From NCBI GenBank assembly GCA_001724265.1, contig MEDY01000008.1, forward strand, positions 62,001 to 126,000: a stretch of 64,000 nucleotides of DNA, in the 5' to 3' direction. The number at the start of each line of letters is the position of its first letter. Within the stretch, counting starts at the first letter, position 1. The notes beneath the pieces were generated by a model. The model ran no database searches, was not told the DNA's origin, and saw nothing but the letters and a program-made list of their open reading frames with translations. Positions 1 to 11,300 of this stretch are shown one piece after another. The stretch is from Rhizaria sp. SCN 62-66. Taxonomy: Eukaryota; Rhizaria, unplaced. The position numbers and the translations under genes were made by a program.

Positions 1-600
1 CACGGCACTCCGTTCGTCCTCTCGTCTTCTCCTAGCGCCCAGACCACCAACGGTGCCCCCGCGCTCGCTGCCGCGGCCGCAGGTTCGCCGGTGAGCGAGG
101 TCGCGCAGTGGCAGCGCGCCGGTGGTAACACCGGTCCCATCGTGCTGCAGCCGCCGGCGACGTTCACGATCGTGTCTCAGCTCCCGCTGCGGCCTGTGCC
201 CGCGCTGGCGGCGACCACGGACGCGAGCAGCACCGCAGAGGCGCACGCTAACGCGCTGACGCTGACGTTCCGCGACGCCTACGGGCGGCAGCTGGCGACG
301 GCAGCGGCACTGTTCCACTGCCTCGACGTGGCCACGGTCACGCTCGGCGACGGCACCAAGGCGCTCACGATCGCCGCGATGCGGCTGCCCGCCCCTCGCA
401 AGAGCCGCAAGACCGTGGCGGGCGGGTCGGCGACGGCGGACGAGGAAACGGATGCCACCGAGGGCGAGGCCGAGGTGGGCGTGAAGGCCGGTGGTGACGG
501 CGTGGAGACCGTGGGCGCGCGGGCGATGAAGCTGGCGAAGCACGGGTTTGACCTTGTACCCACGCTTAAGGGATACTCGGGCAAGGGCAGCAAGGCGTGA
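1..600 (+). CDS. 3' end of an unrecognised protein-coding gene (partial)
   Basis: Frame 1 is open from the first base to a TGA at 598-600, so this is the last 199 codons of a gene that starts left of the window. The peptide is Ala/Thr/Gly-rich. A middle part (about residues 45-125) reads like a beta-rich fold (TFTIVSQLPLRPVP, LTLTFRDAYGRQLA). A low-complexity Glu/Asp/Gly stretch and a basic Gly/Lys end (GYSGKGSKA) follow. GC content and third-position bias match the other genes here. I recognise no domain and propose no function. The TGA is followed four codons later by a TAA, so termination is secure even if TGA were leaky. Confidence 0.75.
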   Translation, partial: HGTPFVLSSSPSAQTTNGAPALAAAAAGSPVSEVAQWQRAGGNTGPIVLQPPATFTIVSQLPLRPVPALAATTDASSTAEAHANALTLTFRDAYGRQLATAAALFHCLDVATVTLGDGTKALTIAAMRLPAPRKSRKTVAGGSATADEETDATEGEAEVGVKAGGDGVETVGARAMKLAKHGFDLVPTLKGYSGKGSKA

Positions 601-2447
601 GATGATCATCAGTAATCCTTGACAACAATTTAACAGACTTACTCAAACATTTTCTTATCAGGCACCCAAGGAGCTTGCCAAATTCAATACAAACATGTCG
701 CACTACGACAGTTTTAGTCAACGCATGTCTCTTTTTAGATTGATAATTTGACGCATGTACACAGTCTTTCACAATGGATAGTCTGTATTAGTTTGAGGAC
801 TAGTTTTTTAAAGAAGTCAACAGAGAAAAAAACAAGTGCAGATGTGTTAACATATAAAAAAATTATGCAGTACGCAGCTTTACCAACACACAGTTGCGCA
901 CACAAACCTATGATGTCGGGTTTCAATGTAACGCTAAGAAGCATGTCACATAAAGATTACGATGTTTGTCAGTGAACATTGATTGACTCTTAACACGAAA
1001 GAATGCGAAACGTAAAAGTGATAGAAGCTGAGACAAAAACAGTGACAAGGCAGCGAGCAGGCACGTATGCTGCGACAAAGTGACACATGTTACGTACGTC
1101 TGACGAATAGAGATTGCGTATCATGAAGGCAACACCAACAAAAACGCTGCCGCACACAGTTATTAAAAAAATATGAGGAAAGTATGCTGAAAAATCGTGC
1201 TGAAAAATCGCGAGATCTTTTTTTAAACAAGCAATGTCGTTGAATTCGGAGAAAACTGTCACAACGCATTGCATTTTAAGACACCCAAAGCTGTCCCGAA
1301 AAAAAAACACACAACAACACGCGCACGGTCACGAAGACACGAGGTTACTTCGAACACAGTAAATTGTGGTACGCGCGCAGGTGACAAGCTTAGTGGTAAG
1401 TGAGAGAGTGATGTCATGTAATAAGAAAAAAAAAGAAGTCTGTGTGAGTATTTAAAACACAGGAAGCGACCAGGATAGGAAGCGCTCTCTGTGGGAACGA
1501 GGAGAGTGGTGCAGGAGGTAGTAATGATAAGAAATCAACGAAACACACTGACAAAGCGGAGGAAGCGAAAAGAAGAAGAAAAATAAGAAAATAAAACAAA
1601 ATAAGATTAACATGCAAACAAAATTCAAACATATGAGTGCATTCACGTCCATGCCAATGCGTGATAACAACACCAGCATACACACCCATCTTCCGCAAGT
1701 GCACATCAAAAAAGAGGTACACGAAGTTAATGCGGTCAAACGCTGTCAGCAGTGCTTATAGCGAATACCACAAAAGCAATTACGATGCGCAAACAACAAC
1801 ACAACGAAATTGGATTAAAAAACAACAACAACAAAAGAGTAGTAATGAGAGCAGGAAGATGGAAGCTGTGTGATCGTGAACGATTGACAAAGGGATCTAG
1901 CAGTTACGTATTCAAGTCACACGCACATACTAAGCCCTATTTTGCAGTCGAAAATATTTTAAATGCTTTGCTAATAATAGTCGTTGTAGAACTGGAAGCA
2001 ATGCGAACAAGGAACAAACATGTACACATTCTTAAAACGAGTCACCCTGAGGCGACGATAGGGGACCAGAGTTGCATCATGTGAACTAGGTTACGATTTT
2101 TTTTTTTTAAAAACAACTAGAGTTACAATAAAAAGTCTTGCTAGGCAACACAAAAAACAACAACAACAGAGAACACATTGGACAGTCAAACGTGCACAAA
2201 CATTAGCACACACATAGCCTTATCGGAACAGGGAGGAAATGAGAAGCGGACCCGACACCATAGAGCAGGAAGAGTCGCAGTACGAAGTTACACAGAACAT
2301 GAGAGATCCAGAAGATGCCGTGCCAGCGTAACCATGTGTTGTGAAAGTAGACGGCTTTTACTACCTCGACAAACAAGACATAACAGTTCTGACGGTGTGC
2401 CTATCACTCACCGTTGCCCTTTGTCGCGGTGTTGCATCCACTGTTGC
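601..2447. other. AT-rich gap between convergent genes
   Basis: About 1.85 kb between two 3' ends. Composition drops sharply from the GC-rich coding sequence. It holds only short AT-rich open frames with no coding bias, plus A- and T-runs such as the one near 2097-2108. I found no tRNA boxes and no conserved protein fragment. It is long for two 3' UTRs, so a non-coding transcript is possible but nothing visible supports one. Confidence 0.6.
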
Positions 2448-5400
2448 TTACTTGAGTCCCGGATAGCCCGAGGCGGAGCCACTCGCGTCGGCAGTCCAAT
2501 TGGCCGGGAGACCAACGCCCTGCATCGGCATTTGCAGACCGCCAGACATCGCGACTGCCGCCATCGCCGCCGCCGAAGCAGCCACAACATCCGCGGTCAC
2601 CGCAGACGCCGCAACATCGTTGCCGTTACCGATGCGCGCAAGCGCCATGGCCTGCCGCTTCTCGCGGTACTTGGCCCTGCGCTGCTCGTTGATCTTGCTG
2701 GCGTTGATGTTCCAGTACTCGCGCGCAGCCTGGTTGAACCGCTCGCGCGTCGCCGCGCGCTTCAGCCGGCGCCGCTCGTTCGAGTGGTCGCGTGAGTTGG
2801 CCGAATGCGTCTGCATGTCCCCCATCCCGCCCTGGTACTCTGGCCCCCCCGCGCCGCCGTCGTCGGCGTCGCCGTAGCCCGCGGCGTCGTACGCGGCCAG
2901 GTCAGCAACCGCATCCGCATCCCCATGAGCGCCCGCCATCGTGGCACGCACGTTAGCGAGTTGGCTCACCGGGCCGCCCGCGCCGCCGACGCCGCCGGCG
3001 ACATGGAGGGGCGTCACACCGAGCGCGCCGCCGGAGTAGCCGCTGCGCGCCCCGCCGCGGGCCCCGCCGCGCGCGCTGCCGCGAGCGGCGGAACCGCCGC
3101 GGGCCGCGATGGTGGTGTAGCTGGCCGTGCCCGCCGCGCCACCGCGCGCAGCGCTGCCGCCGCGGCCGCCGCGGGCAGACGAGGCCGTCCCGCCGCGGCC
3201 GTGCGCTGCAGCGGTGGCGGTCGCGACAATGCCCGCGGCGTTCTGGCCGTACGCCGCGGCGAGCTGCTGCTGCTGTTGCTGCTGTTGTTGCTGCTGCACT
3301 TGGTACTGCAGCTGGAAGTAGTCGACGTTCGCAGCGGCAGCGGCGGCAGCAATAGCAGGATCGTAGTTTTGCATCATCGCAACGTTGTTATGCACTGAGG
3401 CCGCGGCGGGGGCCGAGTAGGCGTAGTTGCGCATCGTTGCCGCGTTCAGCGCCGCAGCGAGAGACGCCGCAGTCGCCGGGTCGAAGCCCGCAGCGCCTGT
3501 GGTGCCTGCTGCGGCGCCCGCCGCAGTGAACATGCTAAACGTGTTAGCATTAATCTGTTGCGCGGCGTTCGTGGTGGCGCCCGGTGCGGCGGCGTTGACG
3601 CCGTAGGTGTTGGCATAGACTGCGTTGAGCGTGTTTGCGTCGAAAGCACCGGCGGCAGAGCCTTGCGCAGCAACGATGTAAGCGTACGCTTGCTGCTGTT
3701 GCTGTTGCTGCTGCTGCGATTGGAGAGCCTGGAGTTGCAGTTGCGCCTGGAGCTGCTGCTGTTGCAGCTGCGCCTGTTGCTGTTGCTGTTGTTGCTGCTG
3801 CTGCGCTGCCAGTGCCGTATAGGCGTTGGACACCACGCTGTACGAGCCCGCGGGCAGGACGGTGATGCTGTTCGCGGTCAGCACGGGCACGCTGACGCTC
3901 GCCACCGTCGCGGCCGCGGACGGCACCGCGGTCGAGGACGTGGGCGAGCTGCCATGGCTGGGCACCGACGACAGCAGCGCGTCGCTGGGGCTCGAGGTGT
4001 ACGAGCCCGCGCCGGCAGCGCCCGCACCGGCACCGGCGCCGGCGCCGTACACGTTCGCGGCATCAGCGGGCGCGTAGCTGGGCTGGACCGGGAGCGAGGC
4101 CCCGGTCCCGGCCGCGGCAGCGCCGTTGGCGGACGAAGCGGCAGTCGTAAGAGCAGACCCGCTGGCTCCAGCAGCCGCGCCGGCCGCGGGGGCGGCCGCG
4201 GTCCATGCGGAGCCGGCGGCCCCCGCGGCCGCGCGCGGCGCAGACAGGGACCCGCCGGCGCTGCTGACGCTGCTCAAGCCTGCCGAGGTGAGCGCGTGCT
4301 GCGCGCCTGTCGACGCGCCGCTGGCGGCCGAGACGCCCGTCACGCCGGCGGCCATGTTGGCGCCCGACCAGTAGGACGCCAGGGTCTTAGGGTCCGTCGC
4401 CGTCGTCGCCGCAGCCGCATTCGCGGCGTTGGTCCCCAGGAGCGCGCTGACCAGCAGTGAGTTGTTGGCGGACGAGCTGGGGTACGACGCCAGCGCCGTC
4501 TGCTGCTGGTGCTGGTGCTGCCCGCTCGTCGCAACGGCCGAGGCGGGCGTGGGCGGCGCGACGAGCAGCGAGACGCCGCCGGGCACTAGGGTGGCCGACG
4601 ACCGGCGCGGCGCGAGACGCGAGTTTACGACCGTGGGCGCCATGAGTGAGTGCCCCGCCGAGGCCGACAGCGCCGCGGACGACAGCGCGGAGCCGGCGAG
4701 CGCGCCGCTGACGGCCGTCGCGGGAGCTGCGGCGGGCTGCGCGGCGGGCGAGGCCGGCGAGCTGGACGCGACAGCTAACATGGTGCGGAACGACTGCGAC
4801 GTCAGCAGTCGGCTCGCGGCGGACATGGTGCCTGTGTTGCCGGCGCCGGCGCCGTGGGCGTTGGCGGACGCCGAGGCCATCGCGGGGGACATCGGGGACA
4901 GCACTGCGTGCGCCCCGCTGTACGGCCCGAACGAGTTGGGTTGATGCGCGAGCATCGTGTGGCCGCCGCTGCCGGCCCCGACCGCGGCGGTGCCGAGAGC
5001 GGCCGCGCCGAGAGTGGAGCCGGCGAGGGTGCCGGTGGGCAGCGCGCTGCCGGGCAGAGCGCCGAGGATGCCCGAGCTGTAGACCCCGCCGGTTAGCGCG
5101 GAGCCGGAGAGCCCCGCGTTGCTGAGCGCCGAGGGACCAAGGCCGAGCGCGTTGGCGGCGCCGCTGACGCTAGCGGTGTTAAGGCTCGAGCCCACGAGGC
5201 CCATCGACGTCAGGCTCGCGGTGCTGAGGCCGGCAGACGTCAGCATCGTGCCGCTGAGCGCGCCGGAAGTCAGTCCGCCCGCGCTGAGCCCGTTGGCGTT
5301 GAGCGCCGCGCTGCCGCCGCCGAGCGCGACCAAGCTGAGCGCGCTGGAGCTGAGTCCGGCGTTGCTGATAGCCGAGACGAGGCGCGGCCGCTTCACGCGC

Positions 5401-6566
5401 GGGTCGATGTAGCCCGCGGCGACTGAGCCGTCGGTGGTGACCACGTTGTTGTTGTGCACCGGCGACGAGACGCCGCTGCCAGCGATGGAGCCACCGACGT
5501 TGGAACCGGTCGCGCTCGTCACCCCGGAGCCAGCACCGGCGACAGGGGCGCCCGCGTGGCCGTGGTCGTGGCTGTGGGAGTAGTTCATGGACGGCACAGC
5601 GAGGTTCGCCGACGCGGGGATGTTGGCAAGCGTGGAGTGGGCGCCCGCGGGCGACGGCGAGTGCGAGCGCGACGACTGCGCCTGCGAGTGCGGCTGTGGG
5701 TGGCCCTGCGTGTGCGAGTGCGCGTGCGGAAGGGCGCGCGGGCGCGGGGAGCCCGACGTGCTGCCCGACAGGACGCCGGACACGTTGCCGGAGCCGTTGG
5801 ACGACACGGACGACGACCGGGCGCTGAGAAGCGCGGCGGCCAAGGTCACGGCGTCGGTCGGCGCGGGCACAGGCGGCAGGTGCACCAGCGTGACGCCGGG
5901 GCCGCCACCGCCCACCGCAGCGGCCGCGCCGACGGTGGCTGAGCCGGGCGTGGAGGAGCCGCCGGAGATGTTGGTGGGGGACGGTGAGGCCGAGGCCGAC
6001 ATCGTGCGAGACATTGGGCCGACACTGCCTAGAGCGCTGCCGGCGGGTCCGGCCGTGGGGGAGGCCGCGTTCGACGAACCAGAGGCAAGCGCAGCCGCCG
6101 CAGCCGCCGCGGCGGAGGTCGGGGGCATCGTGACGTGCACGGGCGAGCCGCCGAGTGCGCCGGCGAGCAGCGCGGGCGCGATGTCGGGGAAGGACGAGTA
6201 GGAGCGCAAACCGAGCCCGCGAGGTTTCGTGGCGTTGAGCAGCCCGCCGGGGAGCGTCATGGCATTCACAGCAAGGAGCGACGTGCTGCCAATGAGGGCC
6301 GTGGGAGCAGCAAAGGCGGGGGACGCGACCGCAGCGCCCGCGACAGACCCGGTGGCGGAGCCAGAGGGCAAGACGGGGACTGCACCCGCTGCGGCCGACG
6401 ACTGGAGAGTGCCGGGCACGCGGTTAGGGAAAAAAGCGCTAGCATGCTGCGAAGTTGATTGCAAAGAGTGCAGGAAACCGGACCGAGTAGGGGATGCGTG
6501 GATGGACGATGATGCGGCTGACGCGCCCGATGTTGAGGTCGCGAGAGGCTGTTGAGAGGAGCTCAT
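2448..6566 (-). CDS. Ala/Ser/Gln-rich low-complexity protein with RGG block
   Basis: An intronless 1,372-residue protein, ATG at 6564-6566 and TAA at 2448-2450. The frame stays open 14 codons further upstream, but only to a TTG, so this ATG is preferred. The first two thirds are Ser/Ala/Gly/Thr-rich with repeated LSxAGLSxxxL-like units (about 5040-5370). Next come Gln runs encoded at about 3690-3810 and 3265-3299. An Arg-Gly-Gly block follows (about 3020-3180: RGGRGG, ARGGARGGARSG), of the kind that binds RNA and is arginine-methylated. Near the C terminus lies a basic helical segment (about 2640-2790: NERRRLKRAATRERF, SKINEQRRAKYREKRQ). No catalytic domain is visible. A nucleic-acid-binding or condensate-forming regulatory protein is an inference from composition only. 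Confidence 0.8.
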   Translation of the reverse strand: MSSSQQPLATSTSGASAASSSIHASPTRSGFLHSLQSTSQHASAFFPNRVPGTLQSSAAAGAVPVLPSGSATGSVAGAAVASPAFAAPTALIGSTSLLAVNAMTLPGGLLNATKPRGLGLRSYSSFPDIAPALLAGALGGSPVHVTMPPTSAAAAAAAALASGSSNAASPTAGPAGSALGSVGPMSRTMSASASPSPTNISGGSSTPGSATVGAAAAVGGGGPGVTLVHLPPVPAPTDAVTLAAALLSARSSSVSSNGSGNVSGVLSGSTSGSPRPRALPHAHSHTQGHPQPHSQAQSSRSHSPSPAGAHSTLANIPASANLAVPSMNYSHSHDHGHAGAPVAGAGSGVTSATGSNVGGSIAGSGVSSPVHNNNVVTTDGSVAAGYIDPRVKRPRLVSAISNAGLSSSALSLVALGGGSAALNANGLSAGGLTSGALSGTMLTSAGLSTASLTSMGLVGSSLNTASVSGAANALGLGPSALSNAGLSGSALTGGVYSSGILGALPGSALPTGTLAGSTLGAAALGTAAVGAGSGGHTMLAHQPNSFGPYSGAHAVLSPMSPAMASASANAHGAGAGNTGTMSAASRLLTSQSFRTMLAVASSSPASPAAQPAAAPATAVSGALAGSALSSAALSASAGHSLMAPTVVNSRLAPRRSSATLVPGGVSLLVAPPTPASAVATSGQHQHQQQTALASYPSSSANNSLLVSALLGTNAANAAAATTATDPKTLASYWSGANMAAGVTGVSAASGASTGAQHALTSAGLSSVSSAGGSLSAPRAAAGAAGSAWTAAAPAAGAAAGASGSALTTAASSANGAAAAGTGASLPVQPSYAPADAANVYGAGAGAGAGAAGAGSYTSSPSDALLSSVPSHGSSPTSSTAVPSAAATVASVSVPVLTANSITVLPAGSYSVVSNAYTALAAQQQQQQQQQQAQLQQQQLQAQLQLQALQSQQQQQQQQQAYAYIVAAQGSAAGAFDANTLNAVYANTYGVNAAAPGATTNAAQQINANTFSMFTAAGAAAGTTGAAGFDPATAASLAAALNAATMRNYAYSAPAAASVHNNVAMMQNYDPAIAAAAAAANVDYFQLQYQVQQQQQQQQQQQLAAAYGQNAAGIVATATAAAHGRGGTASSARGGRGGSAARGGAAGTASYTTIAARGGSAARGSARGGARGGARSGYSGGALGVTPLHVAGGVGGAGGPVSQLANVRATMAGAHGDADAVADLAAYDAAGYGDADDGGAGGPEYQGGMGDMQTHSANSRDHSNERRRLKRAATRERFNQAAREYWNINASKINEQRRAKYREKRQAMALARIGNGNDVAASAVTADVVAASAAAMAAVAMSGGLQMPMQGVGLPANWTADASGSASGYPGLK
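3265..3299 (-). repeat. CAG/CAA run encoding polyglutamine
   Basis: A run of mixed CAG and CAA codons on the minus strand encodes a Gln tract. Further Gln-rich runs of the same gene lie at about 3690-3810. Confidence 0.85.
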
Positions 6567-8344
6567 CGGATGGCTGCGAGTGTTCTCACTGAGGCGCGCG
6601 GGACGCAAGTCAGACTACGGCAAGACGACGTGAAGCAATTAAAGCCCTCTGTTGAGGGCAGGAGGGTCGAAACGCGAAGGCCCGGGTTGCAGGCGTGGTG
6701 AGAACGCCGTTAAAGGAGGGGTGACGCAAGGGTAGATGGACAGCCGTGGTAGGCTTGCGAAAGCGGCCTGAGTATGCGCTACACGTAAGGTGGATATCGC
6801 AGAAGCAAGTATCTTCAGTTAGCACCCTTAGCGTACAGTCCTATACTGCGACAGCTCGTGAGCAGGATAGGGGTGGACACGTGTGGATTAGGTGCTCTGC
6901 ACAAGGCGAGTTCACAGCGGTTAGACATGGCACAGGCGAGTGTTTTGGTGAGATCAACAGATAAGAATTTAGCAATTTACAAGGTGCCCCAAGAGGATAG
7001 AAACACAATATAGCAAACTATCGCATCAGATGTCAGTAGAAAACCTGTAATAAGACTGCATTTAGGATAAAAACAGCATGTACATAGACAAAATAGAACG
7101 CCCACCCCTCGTTTTGGCGGTCTGGCTGTCGCTGGGTTTAGATCCGTCGCCGTTGTTGCCCTGCTTGGCAGCAACGTCTGGAATATGAACAGGACCTTCA
7201 GCACATTACATATCACATTGAGACACATTCCTCACCCGAACAAACGCATGTGTCATCGCGTCTGACTGCCAACAATGCCTTTCGCATGCTCATCCGAGGC
7301 GACGTTCGACGAAGGCGCTTCACTGTTTCACTTTTTCGGTCCATGGTAAGACAACCACACGTTAATGTCGCCATCACCACAGGTCATCAAACCGTGGCTA
7401 TGGTCGATGTTTAAACATATTTGTGGTCGTACACAGTATTATTTTTTGCGTATTGCTGTTGTTGGGGAGGAGCTTGTTTATTGGAGTTCGTTGTTGTCAT
7501 TGCTGACAAGCAACACTGGACTGTGATGGGAGCACGTACAGACATAAACACACCCACAGCAGAAATCTAACTTGATATCATACTTATACATTGTCACAAA
7601 AGTGCACTGTTGTTGTGACTGGCAGACGCGACACACACGCACAGCACACACACACAACACAGTCGCACAGAGGGATATATGGGAGGGCTACATAAAAACA
7701 GTTATAATCTGGTGACGGACAAGATAGAGACAAAAAGAGCAACAACAACAACACGCAACACTAAACACCATGTTAGCGCAATTTAGGATCGTATAACGAG
7801 AAAAGCGCCAATCTGAGGTTAACCAAGATCGTCACGACATGTTAGCAAGTTAAGCTTCACAAACACGACTACAGACGCGTGGTTACCGTACTTTGTTGGA
7901 ACGACAGAACTGATGAAATACTACTAGTCTTCGCACATAACTAAAACATAAGCATACGTACACCAAAGAGCTATAAGATAAAATACATGCAATGCGAAAG
8001 ACCCATATAAAGAAAGGACAGGACCGACTACGTTTGGCTTTGCAGACACAGCAACGACGTAGTAAGTTTATTTCTTACGGCGTGTGTGGTTGCAGCTTAA
8101 GATTAAAATAGCGCGATTGACCCCTTATCAAATAAGGCTTCACGCGGTATTGCATCATCTTAAAATAAAAGACAATATCCAAAAAAGAGTTCTATACGAG
8201 TTTGAATCGGTATTGGCACGCTGGGTGCGTGTGTTCATCAGCAAGTCACGCCTGAGACTACGCGTTTTTCAGCTCGGGTCAGGTTTGGCGATCTTGCTTT
8301 GTTTCCACGTAATAAGTGACTTGGAACTGCAAAACAGAGTAGTC
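6567..8344. other. AT-rich gap: promoter of the RGG protein and 3' UTR of the kinase
   Basis: A 1.8 kb tandem gap. The right part should hold the 3' UTR of the kinase gene and the left part the promoter and 5' UTR of the Ala/Ser/Gln-rich gene. It contains a CA-rich simple repeat at about 7628-7662. I see no conserved ORF, tRNA or other RNA gene. Confidence 0.55.
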
Positions 8345-11300
8345 TTAAGCAGAATCACCATCGGCGGAGATAAACGACACACCCAGCGCACTCGCACTCG
8401 GCTCAAGACCTTCGTTCTGCGGTTCAGGCAGCATCTGCGATTGCGGTTGCGACTGGGACACGGCTTGTGGCTGCGGCTGGGACTTGGGCTCGGACGACGG
8501 GGCCGAGACGGCTTCGGAGACAGCACTCGGTGTCGCCGCCACAGTCTGCGCGCCGACAACCGGCAGCGACGACGCCGACGCCGTCGCGGACGCGGCCATC
8601 GAGCCCGTCGCAGAGGTGGACGCCTCGAGACTCGAGGCCGAGAGCCCTGTGGAGATGGGCGCCGGAATCAGCCCCCGGCCCGCGGTCGGCGCGGCGTTGC
8701 TATTGCTGTTGTTGGGGTGCGCGGCGTTGAGACGCGTGAGCGGGGTGGGCGTGTCGGGCGTGTCTAGCTCAACAGGTGTCACCGTCACGAGCACGGGCGA
8801 CGCCAGCGGGCCGTCGGCGGCGTGCGCAATGCTGGGCGTCGACACCGCCGCGCCGTGGTTGTTGCTTACGGCAGCGGCGTTCGCAGGCGCGGCGGAGGGG
8901 CCGGTCGCGGGCGGGTTGGACGCCGTGGACACGGGCGTGATGGGCGACAGCGCAGGCGCGGCGACGTTGAGCTTGAGCGCCTGGCCGCTGCTGGTGGCGC
9001 CTGACGCGCCGCCGGTCAGAATGCCGCCGTTGTTACCAACGCCAGGGAAAAAGGCAGACGCCGACGTCGAGGTCGCAGACGAGGCTGGCGTCATTGTCGT
9101 GGCAGCGATCGGGGCACCTTGCTGTTGCTGCAGAGCCTGGGTGGTCGCAGCATACGCGTGCGCGGCAGCCTGTGCCTGCGCCTGGAGCTGGGCGAGCTGC
9201 GCCTGCTGCTTCTGGAGCTGTTGCTGCTGCAGCAGGAGCTGCTGCTGAGCGATCTGCTGCTGGATCGGCACGTGGTGCGCCTGCGAAAGCGCGCTGCGGG
9301 GCGTCGCGGGCACGCCGGGCGTGGCGCCACCGGCCGCACCCGCGGGGGTCGCAGGCGCCGCTGCGGGCGCCGCGGTCGGGGCGGCGGCGATGTGACCGGT
9401 GCTGCCGGTGCTGCTGCCGCTGAGGTTGGCGGGAATCGTCATGGGCACGTGCATCGGCATCGGGGGAACCATGCCGGGCATCACGACGTTGCTGTTGCTG
9501 TGACCGAGAGTGCCGTGCGCGCCCGCGACGGCGCCCACGCTGTGGCTGCCACCGTGGGCTGCGCCGGCCGCGGCGGCGTGGCCGAGGATGGGGGCCGCGC
9601 CGGGGACGCTCGAGGGCGCGCTGGAGCCCGGGTATGAGGTCGACAGCGGCGTCGCGGGCGAGAAGGCGCGCTGCTGCGGCGGCGACGGCGTGCCGTGCTG
9701 CTGGCCGTGCAGCTGCGGGTGGTCGGCGCCCGAGTGCAGCACATGCGGGCCCGCGGGGAAGGAGCTCAGGCCGGTCGACACGCTCGAGTTGCTGCCCGTC
9801 TGCAGGAGCGCGTTGTGATGCAGCAGCGGGTGTTGCTGCTGCTGCTGCTGCTGCTGGTGCAGAAGCTGCTGCAACTGTTGTTGCTGCTGCTGCAGGATGT
9901 TCTGCTGCTGCTGGAGCTGCGCCTGCGCGTGCGCCTGCTGCTGGTGCAGTTGCTGCTGCTGGACGTGCTGCTGCTGCGTCTGGTACATGTGCAGCTGCTG
10001 CTGGTAGCCCTGCACCATGACCTGGTATGAGTCGAACTGCTTCTGCAGCGCCGCCTGCTGCTGCGCCAGCGAGGATGCCGTCACCGACACGGGCGCGCCG
10101 CCGACGATGCCGACGCTCGTCTGCGGCGTGATGCCCAGCGCGGGCGCTCCAGACGCCGACAGACGGGGCGTCACTGCACCGCTCGCAGTCGCCGCCGAGA
10201 GCGCGCCGGGCCCGCTGCCGGCCGTCGCGGGCATCACGGGCGCGATCGTGCTGACGGGGGCGCCCGCGACGGCGGACATGGGCAGCGCGCCGGAGCTGGG
10301 CGTCGACGGCCGCGGCGAGGGCTGCGTGCGCGACGAGGGCCCCACGGGGCGCGGCGCGGGAGACGGCAGCGCCGCCACGGAGCCGACGGGCGCGCCCGCG
10401 ACCGCGGAGACGGAGGAGCTCGCGCCGCTGACGCTGCCGTGGGTCGGCGTCGGCGAGGGCGACGGGGCCGGGGCGGCGGCGTGCGCGGACAGGGTGCGCG
10501 CGTTCGTCACGGGGGTCTTGCCCGTGGGGATGCCCGCGGACGAGTGCGAGGGCGGCTCCTGCGTCGGCGCGCGCGAGAGGTTCGGCAGGCCGTAGGGCGA
10601 AGGGGAGACGGAGCCGATGCGGGAGAACTGGTCCGTCGAGGGCGACTTCTTGAGCCCGGGGTAGAGCACGGCGGGCGTGACGTCCTTGCGCAGCGACGCG
10701 AACCAGGGGTGCGCCATCGCGGCCGAGGACGTGGGGCGCGACGATGGCAGCTTCTGCAGCAGCAGGGTGACGAAGTCACGCGCTTCGGGCGACACCGTCT
10801 GCCACTCGGTCGCCGTGAAGGACAGCGGTGCGTAGAGCGTCTGGTGGATAACCTGGGCCTGCGTGCGGCCCTGGAACGGCAGCTCGCCGGACAGCAGGAC
10901 GAAGACGATGACGCCGAGTCCCCACATGTCGACCATCTTGGAGTAGCCCTTGAGCAGCAGGACCTCAGGCGCGACATACGAGATGGTGCCGCAGTTGAGC
11001 TTGAGCACCTCTTGCGGACACGCAAAGATGGAGAGCCCGAAGTCGGCGAGAACGACCTTGGTGTCGTCCGTCTTGTCCAGCATGAGGATGTTCTCGGGCT
11101 TCAGGTCGCGGTGAACGATGCCGCGCTCGTGCAGGTAGTCGAGCGCCGAGAGCAGGCGCCACGCGATGACGCGCGCGACCTTCTCCGAGAAGACCTTGCG
11201 CATCATGATGCGGTCGAACAGGTCGCCGTGCGGCACCAGTGGCATCACAATGTAGATGTTCGAGTGGTCCTCGAATACTTCCTTCATGTTGATCACGTTG

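Noticed and set aside
3558-4460. A 300-codon + strand frame opposite the RGG protein
   Set aside because: Antisense of Gln and Ala tracts (Leu and Arg/Gly-rich), with no independent coding signal.
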